Shown here: positions 39,544-48,858 of the stretch, piece by piece
How the letters are laid out: the number at the start of each line of letters is the position of its first letter
Position numbering within the stretch: the first letter of the stretch is position 1
Source of the DNA: Acinetobacter harbinensis
Lineage (GTDB): Bacteria > Pseudomonadota > Gammaproteobacteria > Pseudomonadales > Moraxellaceae
DNA: 64,000 nucleotides
Reading direction: 5' to 3'
NCBI RefSeq assembly: GCF_000816495.1
Contig: NZ_JXBK01000001.1
Span: forward strand, 438,714 to 502,713
Notes under the pieces: generated by a model
Databases searched by the model: none
Told to the model about the DNA's origin: nothing
What the model saw: the letters and a program-made list of their open reading frames with translations, nothing else
Program-made: the position numbers and the translations under genes

Positions 39544-39567
39544 CTCCAGCCGACAGCCAGGGTGGAG
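39544..39567. repeat. Left-end hairpin of the IS605-type element
   Basis: Imperfect 8-bp stem (CTCCAGCC with GGGTGGAG, 7 of 8 paired) around an 8-base loop, just outside the tnpA stop codon. It is the expected subterminal structure bound by TnpA. Confidence 0.7.
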
Positions 39568-39583
39568 GTGAATTTTACAGATT

Positions 39584-39982
39584 CTAACCTTGCTGATTCT
39601 GAATGTATTGTTTAATTATTTCTAGAGGCGCACCACCACAAGACCCTGCAAAATATGAACGTGACCATAAAACAGGTTTTGCATAACTCCCCCTTAAATC
39701 TAAAAATTCATTTCTCATTCTTCTACTTGTTACAGATTTTAAATTATTGACCAACTTGCTTAATTGTACCGTTGGTGGGTACTGAATTAGCATGTGAACG
39801 TGATCGGATTCACCGTTGCATTCCTTTAATTCAGCATTAAAATCCTTGCATATTTCAGCAGCACACTCACTAAAATATTGATGATGTATTTCACCTAGTA
39901 TTTTCTTGCGATACTTTGTGATGAAAACTAGATGGACATGCAAATTAAAGGCTGAATGTCGGTTTTTATATATCTCACTCAT
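39584..39982 (-). CDS. tnpA: IS200/IS605 transposase TnpA (Y1 HUH)
   Basis: TnpA cuts and joins single-stranded element ends through a 5'-phosphotyrosine. The 132-residue protein has the HUH motif at 61-63 (DHVHMLI) and the catalytic Tyr126 in the C-terminal helix (EIIKQYIQNQ). The family N-terminus (FNLHVHLVFITKYRKK) is present and the length is normal. All key residues are intact, so it should be active. It is divergent from tnpB with about 60 bases between the start codons. Confidence 0.96.
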   Translation of the reverse strand: MSEIYKNRHSAFNLHVHLVFITKYRKKILGEIHHQYFSECAAEICKDFNAELKECNGESDHVHMLIQYPPTVQLSKLVNNLKSVTSRRMRNEFLDLRGSYAKPVLWSRSYFAGSCGGAPLEIIKQYIQNQQG

Positions 39983-40041
39983 TGAGAGTACTTGCTTTAT
40001 ATAGTAACATTACCGCTATATTAGCAGATACACACTCATTG

Positions 40042-41349
40042 ATGAAGATTAACAAAGCGTATAAATTTAGGCTTGAGCCTAATGCGGATCAGGAGGTTGT
40101 TTTAAACAATCTTGTTGGTTCTGCACGTTTTGTTTGGAATCATATGTTAGTACTTTCATTTGAAATGCTTGCTCGAAATGAACACATTAATGCAGTAAAT
40201 TTAGTGAATAAGATTACAGTACTGAAAAAGAATCCTGAATATGCTTTTCTAGCATTACATTCAAATGCTGTTTCCTTACAGCAAAAAGTACGTGACCTTG
40301 CTTCGGCATGGGGTAAGTTTTTTGACACAAAAGAACATGCTCGATTAAAAGAAAATAAGCGCAAACCAAAGAAACCTAAGTTCTTTAAATTGAATGACGG
40401 TACTGAAATTCAGTTGCGTCCACTGATGCCTAGATTTAAGAAAAAATCAGACGGTTATGATTCGATTCGGCTTGTTCAATTCGATAAATACTGTTGGATT
40501 AAAGGCAATAAACTTAAGCTTCCTAACGGTGTTGGTGTTGTTAAATTTAGAAAATCACAAGACATTTTAGGCACAATCAAAAATGTGACCATTAGCAAGG
40601 TATCAGGACGTTGGTATATTTCATTCTGCACTGAAAAAGAACTGACTGAAATGCCAATTCACCCCTCTAAATCTGCAATTGGTGTGGATTTAGGTGTTGC
40701 TAAATTAATCACAACTTCTGATGGGCAGGTGTTTGAGCCCAAGAATAGTTTTAAAGCTAATCAATTTAAATTGGCTAAACTTCAACGGAAGCTGAGAAAG
40801 AAAACCAAGTTCAGCCAAAATTGGAAGAAACTGAATCAAAAAATCAATAAATTGCATCATCATATTGCCAATATTCGGCATGACTACTTGCATAAGATCA
40901 CTACAACACTCAGCAAAAGCCACGCAATGATTGTCGTTGAGGATTTGAAAGTAGCCAATATGTCGAAATCAGCAAGCGGAACACTTGAGAATAAAGGTCG
41001 AAATGTTAAAGCCAAATCAGGCTTAAATAAATCAATCCTAGATCAAGGTTGGTCAATGCTTGTTGGTATGCTTGATTATAAGCAGAAATGGCGAGGTGGT
41101 TTGCTTGTTAAGGTTGACCCTAGATACACAAGTCAAAAGTGTAGCTCTTGTGGTCATATTGCAAAAGAAAATAGGCAAACTCAGACTAAGTTTGAGTGTG
41201 TCGCATGTGATTTTGTTGCGAATGCGGATTTAAACGCATCAAGCAACATTTTAGCGGTGGGACATACCGTTTTGTCTGTGGAGGGAGGATGCAGTAAGGG
41301 TCACCCTGTGAAGCAGAAAGCAAGTGAAATCCGCAAGGAAGTCGCCTAA
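40042..41349 (+). CDS. tnpB: TnpB RNA-guided endonuclease of the IS605-type element
   Basis: TnpB uses an RNA from the element's right end to cut double-stranded DNA and aids element retention. The 435-residue protein has an N-terminal helix-turn-helix region (NKAYKFRLEPNADQ). The RuvC acidic residues are all intact: Asp216 (GVDLGVAK), Glu300 (IVVEDLKVANM) and Asp396 (ADLNASSNIL). A zinc finger is formed by Cys367, 370, 386 and 389. I start at ATG 40042; the longer frame begins at a TTG overlapping tnpA. Nothing is truncated, so it is probably active. Confidence 0.95.
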   Translation: MKINKAYKFRLEPNADQEVVLNNLVGSARFVWNHMLVLSFEMLARNEHINAVNLVNKITVLKKNPEYAFLALHSNAVSLQQKVRDLASAWGKFFDTKEHARLKENKRKPKKPKFFKLNDGTEIQLRPLMPRFKKKSDGYDSIRLVQFDKYCWIKGNKLKLPNGVGVVKFRKSQDILGTIKNVTISKVSGRWYISFCTEKELTEMPIHPSKSAIGVDLGVAKLITTSDGQVFEPKNSFKANQFKLAKLQRKLRKKTKFSQNWKKLNQKINKLHHHIANIRHDYLHKITTTLSKSHAMIVVEDLKVANMSKSASGTLENKGRNVKAKSGLNKSILDQGWSMLVGMLDYKQKWRGGLLVKVDPRYTSQKCSSCGHIAKENRQTQTKFECVACDFVANADLNASSNILAVGHTVLSVEGGCSKGHPVKQKASEIRKEVA

Positions 41350-41427
41350 GAGCTTTGGCTTTTAGAATCCCCCACTTGAGCTAGTCGAAAGTGGGAGAGT
41401 ATGTCAAAATGCGTTCAATTGCTCAAA
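41210..41427 (+). ncRNA. Predicted omega RNA (right-end RNA) of TnpB with guide
   Basis: In this family the guide RNA overlaps the 3' end of tnpB and the right end, and its guide is the flank just outside the element. Here the scaffold would end at the right-end hairpin and TCAA (41404-41407), and the guide would begin at 41408 (AATGCGTTCAATTGCTCAAA). The 5' limit is a guess from known lengths. The placement is inferred from family knowledge plus the visible right end. Confidence 0.5.
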
Positions 41428-41527
41428 CATGATTAATACAATTTAATTGCATCGGTTTATCTATTTAAGTGCTCTTACTGTTGGCTTTAATCTTGAGTGG
41501 ACTTAAATAGTGGTTTGAACTCAAAGT

Positions 41528-41563
41528 AAAAAAGCCAGTCGATGTTGATCGACTGGCTTTTTT
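41528..41563 (-). terminator. Terminator of the wza-wzb-wzc operon
   Basis: A perfect 16-bp inverted repeat (AAAAAAGCCAGTCGAT and its complement) around GTTG with A6 and T6 tracts lies 16 bases beyond the wzc stop. It could act in both directions and also shield the operon from the insertion element. Confidence 0.93.
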
Positions 41564-41578
41564 GAGGATTAAGCAGAT

Positions 41579-43765
41579 TTAATCACTGTTTTTATCCGCT
41601 TTATACGCATAGGCATAATTATAGCCGTAGCCATAACCACCTGCTTCACGCTGAATATCATTTAAGATAAAGCCATTCACTTTTACCCCAGCTTGTTCAA
41701 AGCGATTAATGGTCAGTTCAAGCTCTTTCATTTGTGTTTTGGCATAGCGCGCAATGACTAAATTTACCCCAGCATATTGTGAAATAATAATACCATCGGT
41801 CACGGCCAACACCGGTGGCGTATCAATCAAGATATGGTCATATTGGCTCGACAAATCTTGCAACATTTCAGCAAACTTAGCGGTACCGAGCAATTCTGAT
41901 GGATTACTTGGACTCTTACCGCGCGACATAATACTTAAGTTCTCAACTTCGGTACTGCGTACAATATTCTCTAAGGGTTGTTGCCCATTGAGGTATTCGG
42001 CTAAGCCGGGTTGAGTATCGTAATTAAAATATTTATGCATATAACCACGACGTAAATCGGCATCAATCAGCAAGACTCGTTTTTGGCTTTGCGCCAAAAT
42101 AGTGGCCAAGTTAATGGAAATAAAAGATTTACCCAGTTCAGGTGCTGGTCCTGAAATCATAATAATATTATTCTTGGCACTGCTTAAGGCAAAGTGAATT
42201 GCGGTGCGCATACTACGCAAGCTTTCAATGGCAATATCATCACTATTTTTAACCGCAAGAATGGGAATATTCTTTTTCTTCTTCAGCAGTTGCACGCGAC
42301 TTTCTTGAATTGTTGAACGTGGTACGGTGGCATACACTGGTAAATCCAGTTCATTTTCAATTTGGCTAGAGTCTTTAATGCCAGAGCGCAGCATATTGCG
42401 TAACAACGCCAATAAGGTACCCAAGAATGCACCCAAGAATAGTGCCAGCACTAAAATTTGCAGTTTTTTCGGTGCAATCGGTTTAATGGGTTCAACGGCA
42501 GTATCAATAATCCGCACGTTACCAATTTCACCGGCTTTAGAGATTTGCAGTTGTTGATAAGAGTTGAGTAAACCGGTATACAGCTGCTGTTTGACTTCAA
42601 TTTCACGGAACAATTGTAAATATTGGCGTTGTAATTCAGGTAAACGTTTTAGCGTACCATTCAGCGCTGCAATTCTTTTGTTAATCGCAGCCACTTGCGC
42701 CTGCATTTGCTGCATCACCGGATGTTCAGCCGTATATTTGGCCGAAGCTTCTGCAACACGTTGTTCTAATTCTGATTTTTGAGTCTCTAGCGCAACACTT
42801 TGCGTCAAATACAATTCAGATTCTTTGGTGACATCGACCGTATTATATTTTTCACGGAAACGGTTGAATTCACGCTCAGCCACATCCAATTGCTGCTTTA
42901 ATTTCGGCAATTGAGCTTCTAAAAAGCCTAAGGTTTGAGCCGTTTCAGCAGAGCGGCGTTCAATGTTTTGTTGGTTATAGGCCACTAAAACGGCATTCAG
43001 CACTTGGGTAATATGCTGCTTATCATGCCCTTGATAATTCAGTCCCAATACACCAGTCAGTTTGCCTTTTTCCGCTACGGAGTAATTACCCAGCAAAGAT
43101 TGCATCGCCGCAGGCAGCGTTTGTTTTTGCAGCATATAGCGACGATCAAACTGATCTTGACTATAAATAGCCACTTTCCACAGGCCATATTCCGACTGCA
43201 ATGTGCTGCTTTGATTAAGCGGTGCAGAAAAAACCACTTGATCTGTTGCGCTATTGGTCAGGCTATAATTGCCTTGCTTAAAACTAAGCAATAAGGCTTT
43301 GTCTTTAAAGACGCTCGGAATATCAAATTCACGTATATCAAAGCTTTTTTGATTGTCTTTAAAGCGCGCCGATTGCTGAGAATAGACCACATCATATTGA
43401 TGGCGTTTCGATAAACGGTTCCAAAAGGAATCATCAGTGGCAGAAATTTTTAAATCTAAATGTAGGCGATCAATGACCGTACCCAACACCAAGCGAGATT
43501 TTAAAATTTCAATTTCAGCTTGAGCGGGAGATTTTTGATCCATCATACTGGAGAGATCACCCAACAAAGCGGCAGATGCGCCTTTGGAGTCTTCCACTTG
43601 AACCAAGGCATCAACTGCATAAGTATCGGGCGTGGTTCTTAAGTAAAGTAAGGCACAAATCAAACTTAAGATCATGCACAGTGCGATAAGTTTCCATTGC
43701 GCGATTAAGGAAAAAAACAGTTCCTTAAGGTCAATGGTGTCTTCTGTTTGGCTATTTTGGCTCAT
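41579..43765 (-). CDS. wzc: Capsule polysaccharide co-polymerase and tyrosine kinase Wzc
   Basis: Wzc controls chain length and export through cycles of tyrosine autophosphorylation. The 728-residue protein has an N-terminal Wzz domain with membrane segments near residues 30 and 440, and a long periplasmic coiled coil between. The cytoplasmic BY-kinase has Walker A (GPAPELGKS, about 535), Walker A' (LLIDADLRRG, about 565) and Walker B (HILIDTPPV, about 643). Six tyrosines lie in the C-terminal cluster (GYGYGYNYAYAYK). It is the last gene of the leftward wza-wzb-wzc operon, 21 bases after wzb. Confidence 0.97.
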   Translation of the reverse strand: MSQNSQTEDTIDLKELFFSLIAQWKLIALCMILSLICALLYLRTTPDTYAVDALVQVEDSKGASAALLGDLSSMMDQKSPAQAEIEILKSRLVLGTVIDRLHLDLKISATDDSFWNRLSKRHQYDVVYSQQSARFKDNQKSFDIREFDIPSVFKDKALLLSFKQGNYSLTNSATDQVVFSAPLNQSSTLQSEYGLWKVAIYSQDQFDRRYMLQKQTLPAAMQSLLGNYSVAEKGKLTGVLGLNYQGHDKQHITQVLNAVLVAYNQQNIERRSAETAQTLGFLEAQLPKLKQQLDVAEREFNRFREKYNTVDVTKESELYLTQSVALETQKSELEQRVAEASAKYTAEHPVMQQMQAQVAAINKRIAALNGTLKRLPELQRQYLQLFREIEVKQQLYTGLLNSYQQLQISKAGEIGNVRIIDTAVEPIKPIAPKKLQILVLALFLGAFLGTLLALLRNMLRSGIKDSSQIENELDLPVYATVPRSTIQESRVQLLKKKKNIPILAVKNSDDIAIESLRSMRTAIHFALSSAKNNIIMISGPAPELGKSFISINLATILAQSQKRVLLIDADLRRGYMHKYFNYDTQPGLAEYLNGQQPLENIVRSTEVENLSIMSRGKSPSNPSELLGTAKFAEMLQDLSSQYDHILIDTPPVLAVTDGIIISQYAGVNLVIARYAKTQMKELELTINRFEQAGVKVNGFILNDIQREAGGYGYGYNYAYAYKADKNSD

Positions 43766-43786
43766 AATCTGAATAATTTTCTAAAG

Positions 43787-44215
43787 TTAAATATATTTTT
43801 TCCAATCGGCAATGCAATTTTGAATCAAAATGCAGGTCTCATCAAATACGGTTTGATCATGCTGATACGGGTCGGGCACATTTTTGTCTTGCCAATGCCC
43901 TAAGCGAAAGGTTTTACCCTTGGAAAAGGGCCAAGTATGTTCGATATGTTTTTGTTGATTTTGGCTCATCACCAAAATTAAATCTGCTTTTTTAATCAGT
44001 TCTAAATTCAACTTTTTAGCACAATGCGGCTGCATATCGATTCCCAAACGCTGCATACAGCGTTGTGCTTTTTCATCTGCGGCATGACCACTTAGGCCTG
44101 AAATACCCGCTGACTCGATATGCAACTGTGGATACTGTTGTTTTAACAGGTATTCTGCCATTGGACTGCGGCAGATATTTCCAATACAGACCACTAAAAT
44201 ATTTTGAATATTCAT
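43787..44215 (-). CDS. wzb: Low-molecular-weight protein-tyrosine phosphatase Wzb
   Basis: Wzb dephosphorylates the Wzc tyrosine tail. The 142-residue protein has the P-loop VVCIGNICRSPMAEYL with the nucleophile Cys10 and Arg16, and the acid loop VPDPYQ near residue 114. Length is normal. Its ATG overlaps the wza stop by one base (TAATG), so the two are translationally coupled. Confidence 0.97.
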   Translation of the reverse strand: MNIQNILVVCIGNICRSPMAEYLLKQQYPQLHIESAGISGLSGHAADEKAQRCMQRLGIDMQPHCAKKLNLELIKKADLILVMSQNQQKHIEHTWPFSKGKTFRLGHWQDKNVPDPYQHDQTVFDETCILIQNCIADWKKYI

Positions 44216-45330
44216 TATTTACCCAAACTATCAAGTTGATAGACCACACTTGAGAATGGGATCATTTGATTGATCACACGCTGCCAGCGTGCCAGACCTG
44301 AGGCATCGACATACACAATATCATTGCTGCGCATTTTAAACTGATTGGCCAAACCAAAGTCGGCAATACTGCTTAAATCGATATGATAGACCTCGGTATG
44401 CGCGCCACTGGCTTGACTACGCACCACATAAATTTTACTGCGACTGGCGGACAGGGGATTAAGCCCTAAGCTTTCACCCAACACATCACTCAGGCTCATG
44501 CCTTGATCACGCATCGGTAAGGATTGATTTTTACCCGATTCACCCATCACATAGACTTTTTGATTTTCGCGATTATTCACATACAGCGTGTCATTCGGTT
44601 GAATCAGCAAGTTGTGTAAAGACAGTCCAGCTTTTTCCAGCTCAACGGTATTTAAGTTATAACTGCGCCCCTGACGTACCAAAGTAATAAAGGTATTGTC
44701 GCCTTGCTGTGCATTGACGCCGCCGGCCATGCCTAACGCGGTATAGACACTAATCGGTTGATCGCTTAAATAATATTGCCCACCTTTCATGACATTGCCC
44801 TGTACCGAATAGCGTTGTCCTTGATAAGACAACACCCGAGCAATCACGTCTGGGGTTTTTAAATAGCGTGACAGTTGATCGCGTAATTCGCGGTTCACCT
44901 GTGGCAGGGATTTTCCTGCCGCTTTATAACGGCCAATAATGGGAAATTGAATATAGCCATTTTGATCAATTTGGTAGCCATTGGCTTGAATGGCTTGCTC
45001 ATTGCTTACGGTATTGGTCGGTGGTGTAATTTCAGGATAAGCCCATAAATAAATCGATAAAATATCGCCAGAACTGAGTTGATAACTCTGGTGTTTTGCG
45101 CTAAATAAGTGTGAATATTCTTGTTGAATGTTATGGACTGCAGGTTGCGTTGCCAGCAAAGAGTCTTGGGTCAGTTGAATCACATTCACCGAAGTGCCCA
45201 ATTCAGTTTTATAGACACCTTCAGTGGGAAGATCGTAAGTCTGTAGACCAGAGGTTACGGCACAACCGCTAGCTGCCATGATAAAAGACAGTAAAATGAT
45301 CGGTTTAAAATGTTTCACACATATTCCCAT
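44215..45330 (-). CDS. wza: Outer-membrane polysaccharide export lipoprotein Wza
   Basis: Wza forms the octameric outer-membrane channel for capsule export. The 371-residue product has a lipoprotein signal (FIMAASGCAVTSG, Cys near 23), the Poly_export domain (LSSGDILSIYLWAYPEI) and two SLBB domains (VQGNVMKGGQYYL and VYVMGESGKNQSL). The amphipathic C-terminal barrel helix ends LDSLGK. The start is uncertain: ATG 45330 or the GTG four codons downstream, which has a better placed GGGA. It is the first gene of its operon, divergent from gna. Confidence 0.96.
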   Translation of the reverse strand: MGICVKHFKPIILLSFIMAASGCAVTSGLQTYDLPTEGVYKTELGTSVNVIQLTQDSLLATQPAVHNIQQEYSHLFSAKHQSYQLSSGDILSIYLWAYPEITPPTNTVSNEQAIQANGYQIDQNGYIQFPIIGRYKAAGKSLPQVNRELRDQLSRYLKTPDVIARVLSYQGQRYSVQGNVMKGGQYYLSDQPISVYTALGMAGGVNAQQGDNTFITLVRQGRSYNLNTVELEKAGLSLHNLLIQPNDTLYVNNRENQKVYVMGESGKNQSLPMRDQGMSLSDVLGESLGLNPLSASRSKIYVVRSQASGAHTEVYHIDLSSIADFGLANQFKMRSNDIVYVDASGLARWQRVINQMIPFSSVVYQLDSLGK

Positions 45331-45617
45331 GATAAAAATTTTAAAATCGTTTTAAATTGCCGGTATTTTACCGAAGTTATCTTTTCTTTATATAGTAAAT
45401 TGTAAGCAATGCATGCTGTTATACAATTTATTTATACAAAATATAAAAAAGACTAAAATTTTCGAATAAATTATCGATTTTTCACACAATATATACAATA
45501 TTGCCTTTTTTTGCTGTTTTTGGACAAAAAGCATCATAAGAAAATCAAAATTTTCTGCTAGTATCTGCGCCGAAAAGATTTGTTCTTGATAAAATTATCT
45601 ATACATAAGGCGTTCAC
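45331..45617. promoter_or_regulatory. Divergent promoter region of the capsule locus
   Basis: 287 bases of very AT-rich DNA separate wza from gna and must hold the promoters of both capsule operons. No JUMPstart element is visible. Several TATA-like boxes occur but no pair with convincing spacing stands out. Confidence 0.6.
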
Positions 45618-46895
45618 ATGCTACAGCTCTCTGACCTGAAAATTGCCATCATTGGCTTAGGATATGTTGGTTTACCTTTAGCAGTTGAATTTGGTAAACA
45701 AGTGCCCGTGATTGGCTTTGATATTCATCAAAAACGGATTGATGAGCTTAAAAGTGGCCAAGACCATACTTTAGAAGTATCTCCAGAAGAATTAAAACAA
45801 GCCAGTAAATTGAGCTATTCAGCAGACTTAGCAGAACTCAAAGACTGTAATTTTTTTATTGTCACCGTTCCAACACCAATTGATGATTTTAAACAACCCG
45901 ATTTAACTCCACTAATTAAAGCCTCCACCAGTATTGGTCAAGTGCTTAAAAAAGGTGATGTGGTGGTCTATGAATCCACTGTTTATCCCGGCGCCACAGA
46001 AGAAGTCTGCATTCCAGTCTTAGAAAGACAGTCGGGTTTAAAGTTTAATCAAGATTTTTTTGCCGGTTATAGCCCTGAACGAATTAATCCGGGTGATAAA
46101 TTACACCGTGTGACCAATATTTTAAAAATTACCTCGGGTTCGACCCCTGAAATTGCTGATTTTGTCGATCAAGTCTATAACTTGGTGATTGAAGCCGGTA
46201 CGCATCAAGCCCCGAGTATTAAAGTGGCTGAAGCCGCCAAAGTGATTGAGAACACCCAGCGTGATGTCAATATCGCCCTAATCAATGAATTGGCTCTTAT
46301 TTTTAATAAATTAGGCATTGATACTGAAGATGTTTTAAAAGCCGCGGGTACCAAATGGAATTTTTTACCGTTTCGCCCCGGTTTGGTGGGTGGTCATTGC
46401 ATTGGGGTTGATCCGTATTACTTAACCCATAAAGCGCAGTCTGTTGGTTTGCATCCTGAAATTATTCTGGCTGCACGTCGTTTAAATGACCGTATGGGGG
46501 AATATATAGCAACTCAGCTTATTAAAGAGATGGTGAAAAAGCGTATACAAGTAGTAGGCTCTAAAATTTTAGTCATGGGTTTAAGTTTTAAAGAAAATTG
46601 CCCAGATATTCGTAATACTAAAATTATTGATATGGTAAAAGCGCTTAAAGAATATGATTTAGATTTAGATATTTATGATCCATGGGTCGATTCTAAAGAA
46701 GTAGAACGTGAGTATGGTTTGGCACCAGTTTCAGAACTTGTTCCAAATACTTATGATGCAATTATTTTAGCTGTAGCACATGATCAGTTTAAAGAAATGT
46801 CACCGCAACAATTTCATGGTTTAGGTAAAATAAATCATGTATTAGTTGATCTAAAGTATGTTCTAGGAAAAGATGATTCAGACTTACGTCTATAA
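45618..46895 (+). CDS. gna: UDP-N-acetylhexosamine 6-dehydrogenase (TviB/WbpA-like)
   Basis: The enzyme oxidises C6 of a UDP-HexNAc twice with NAD to give the uronic acid. The 425-residue protein has an N-terminal Rossmann motif ([18 protein letters not shown]), the [12 protein letters not shown] segment, the central helix with [17 protein letters not shown], and the catalytic Cys motif [11 protein letters not shown]. It belongs to the TviB/WbpA group, which prefers UDP-GlcNAc. Gna is typically the first gene of the rightward Acinetobacter K operon. Base use becomes more AT-rich in the last third (from about 46.5 kb), possibly a recombination junction. Confidence 0.93.
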   Translation: MLQLSDLKIAIIGLGYVGLPLAVEFGKQVPVIGFDIHQKRIDELKSGQDHTLEVSPEELKQASKLSYSADLAELKDCNFFIVTVPTPIDDFKQPDLTPLIKASTSIGQVLKKGDVVVYESTVYPGATEEVCIPVLERQSGLKFNQDFFAGYSPERINPGDKLHRVTNILKITSGSTPEIADFVDQVYNLVIEAGTHQAPSIKVAEAAKVIENTQRDVNIALINELALIFNKLGIDTEDVLKAAGTKWNFLPFRPGLVGGHCIGVDPYYLTHKAQSVGLHPEIILAARRLNDRMGEYIATQLIKEMVKKRIQVVGSKILVMGLSFKENCPDIRNTKIIDMVKALKEYDLDLDIYDPWVDSKEVEREYGLAPVSELVPNTYDAIILAVAHDQFKEMSPQQFHGLGKINHVLVDLKYVLGKDDSDLRL

Positions 46896-46907
46896 CAACT
46901 GTTAACT

Positions 46908-46985
46908 ATGACAACTAAACATTCGAGAAAAACTAGTATTACTAAATATTTATCTAAATTTGCCAGCATCATAATATTTGGATAA
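46908..46985 (+). other. 25-codon frame in the gna to transporter gap
   Basis: The 163-base gap between gna and the ABC transporter gene contains a short frame (MTTKHSRKTSITKYLSKF, then FASIIIFG and a stop) that looks like a basic N-terminus leading into a membrane segment. It could be the remnant of a lost membrane protein such as a flippase, or chance. No clear ribosome site. Confidence 0.2.
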
Positions 46986-47058
46986 TTATTGGAACGCGTC
47001 TGGTTCTTAGAAATACTAACTATGCCAACAATCCACTTAATAGAGTAAAGATTACATA

Positions 47059-48858
47059 ATGTTCCATTTAGCAAAAGAACTGTTTGCCTTATTAACTCCT
47101 AGCCAGCGCCGACGCTACTTATCTTTGCAGGTTATGGTTTTTTTTATGGCTATTATGGAATTATTGGGTATAGCTTCTATTGCACCATTTATGGCCCTCG
47201 TAGCAGATATGCAACTACTTGAAACTAATGCAATGCTTAGTAAGATTTACTTAGCGAGTGGTGTAGATACTCACAAAGAATTTTTATTTATAGCAGGTCT
47301 TGTTGTTCTTTTAATGCTGAGTATTGCCTCTATATTATCAATCATTACTACATGGCGCTTATCTTTATTTGCCTTTTCTGTTGGTACAGAAATAGGCGAT
47401 CGTTTGTATCGCTATTATCTGCACCAAGACTGGCTGTTTCACGCCTGTGGTAGCAGTGCTCAGTTAACTAAGCAAATTGCTACTGAATCTATGCGAGTTA
47501 CAAACTTTATTATTCTTCCGTTGATCCAGATGAATGCCCGCTTTATTTTAGCTGTAGTTATTTCAGTTGGTATTTTTATTTATAATCCACTGATAGCAAC
47601 TGTAGGTGTTGTACTATTTGTTAGTGGGTATATGATTGTTTATAAAATCATACGCAAGCGTATTACACGCTACGGTGAAAATGTATCAACTGCATCAACT
47701 GATCGTTTCCGTTTAATGAATGAGGGTTTTGGCGGTATTAAAGACGTATTGCTTTATAATCGCAATCATGATTTTGTTGAGCAATTTGAACACAGTGGAA
47801 GAGTTCTTGCGCGCGCTCAAGGTGTAAACACCGCATTAAGCCAAGCACCGCGTTACTTAATGGAGTTGCTGGCTTTTGGTGCATTAATTAGTTTAGTTTT
47901 AGTACTACTCACCACGCATAACGGTGCATTGAGCCAAGTTCTCCCTGTATTGGCCGTGTATGCATTGGCAGGATTTAAACTTTTACCAGCGCTACAGCAG
48001 ATATACGCTAGTATTACTTCAATTAAAGGTAACACGGCTGCCTTCGATGCGATCAAAATAGATTTACTGGCGTCTAAAGCCGAAGAGAGCGAAAAAACTC
48101 CTATTTCAGCTACTAATGATTTAACAGCAATCAGTCACATTCGATTTAATAATGTAAGTTTTACGTATCCTAATAAAAAAGATCCAGCGCTCAATGGCAT
48201 AAACATTGCAATACCTATTAAAGCTACTGTTGGCTTTGTAGGCGAATCAGGCTCAGGTAAATCGACAGCAATAGACTTACTGCTTGGTTTAATTGAGCCA
48301 ACTATGGGTCAACTTATGTTGGACGATATAATCATTGACCATAGCAACAAGCAAGCTTGGCAAAAGCACATAGGCTTTGTACCGCAAAGTATTTTTTTAA
48401 GCGAAGGCACTATTGCTCAAAATATAGCGTTTGGTTTAAATAATAAAGATATTGATTTAGATAAATTAAATCAAGCTATTAAGCTTGCTCATCTTGATTT
48501 ACTCGTTAATAGCTTACCTAAAGGTTTAGACACCAAGGTTGGTGAACGTGGTGTTCAGCTGTCTGGTGGCCAGCGCCAACGAATTGGTATTGCTAGAGCG
48601 TTATATAATCAAGCGAATGTGTTGGTGTTTGATGAGGCTACAAGCGCATTGGATGGTATCACTGAAAAAGTGATTATGGATGCTATCCAAGAAATGAGTG
48701 GTCAAAAAACGATTGTAATGATTGCACACCGATTAAAAACGGTGAAAAACTGCGATATTATTTATCTTATGGAGCAAGGCAAAGTTGTTGATCAAGGTAC
48801 TTACCAGCAACTTATAGACAGTAACCTAAAATTTAAAAAAATGGCGGAACATGCTTAA
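47059..48858 (+). CDS. PglK-like ABC transporter, candidate lipid-linked oligosaccharide flippase
   Basis: This 599-residue protein fuses a six-helix ABC exporter membrane domain (residues 20-330) to a nucleotide-binding domain. Walker A is GESGSGKST, the signature LSGGQRQRIGIAR, Walker B VLVFDEATSALD, and the switch His IAHRL. The membrane part resembles Campylobacter PglK, including MAIMELLGIASIAPFMALV and the loop YALAGFKLLPALQQIYASI. PglK flips undecaprenyl-linked oligosaccharide. No Wzx is found among the other capsule genes here, so this protein may replace it. Its end overlaps the next gene by eight bases, tying it to the aldolase cassette. Export of another substrate cannot be excluded. 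Confidence 0.85.
   Translation: MFHLAKELFALLTPSQRRRYLSLQVMVFFMAIMELLGIASIAPFMALVADMQLLETNAMLSKIYLASGVDTHKEFLFIAGLVVLLMLSIASILSIITTWRLSLFAFSVGTEIGDRLYRYYLHQDWLFHACGSSAQLTKQIATESMRVTNFIILPLIQMNARFILAVVISVGIFIYNPLIATVGVVLFVSGYMIVYKIIRKRITRYGENVSTASTDRFRLMNEGFGGIKDVLLYNRNHDFVEQFEHSGRVLARAQGVNTALSQAPRYLMELLAFGALISLVLVLLTTHNGALSQVLPVLAVYALAGFKLLPALQQIYASITSIKGNTAAFDAIKIDLLASKAEESEKTPISATNDLTAISHIRFNNVSFTYPNKKDPALNGINIAIPIKATVGFVGESGSGKSTAIDLLLGLIEPTMGQLMLDDIIIDHSNKQAWQKHIGFVPQSIFLSEGTIAQNIAFGLNNKDIDLDKLNQAIKLAHLDLLVNSLPKGLDTKVGERGVQLSGGQRQRIGIARALYNQANVLVFDEATSALDGITEKVIMDAIQEMSGQKTIVMIAHRLKTVKNCDIIYLMEQGKVVDQGTYQQLIDSNLKFKKMAEHA

Larger units (their letters stand above)
39522..41407. mobile_element. 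IS605-type insertion element (IS200/IS605 family), predicted complete
   Basis: The element carries divergent tnpA and tnpB. At the left, a hairpin (39544-39567, CTCCAGCC against GGGTGGAG) is preceded by AAAG tetranucleotides. At the right, GAAT (41365-41368) sits directly before a hairpin (CCCCCACTT against AAGTGGG), and TCAA follows at 41404-41407. GAAT and TCAA are the guide and right-cleavage tetranucleotides known for IS608, so I place the right end at 41407. By analogy the left boundary follows TTTAT, giving about 1.89 kb; that side is less certain. No target duplication is expected for this family. It lies between fkpA and wzc. Confidence 0.8.

Noticed and set aside
41069-41407. CRISPR-like repeat array near tnpB
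   Set aside because: There are no regularly spaced direct repeats; the structure present is the single right-end hairpin of the insertion element.
45331-45617. JUMPstart/ops element upstream of the capsule operons
   Set aside because: No GGCGGTAG core is present on either strand.
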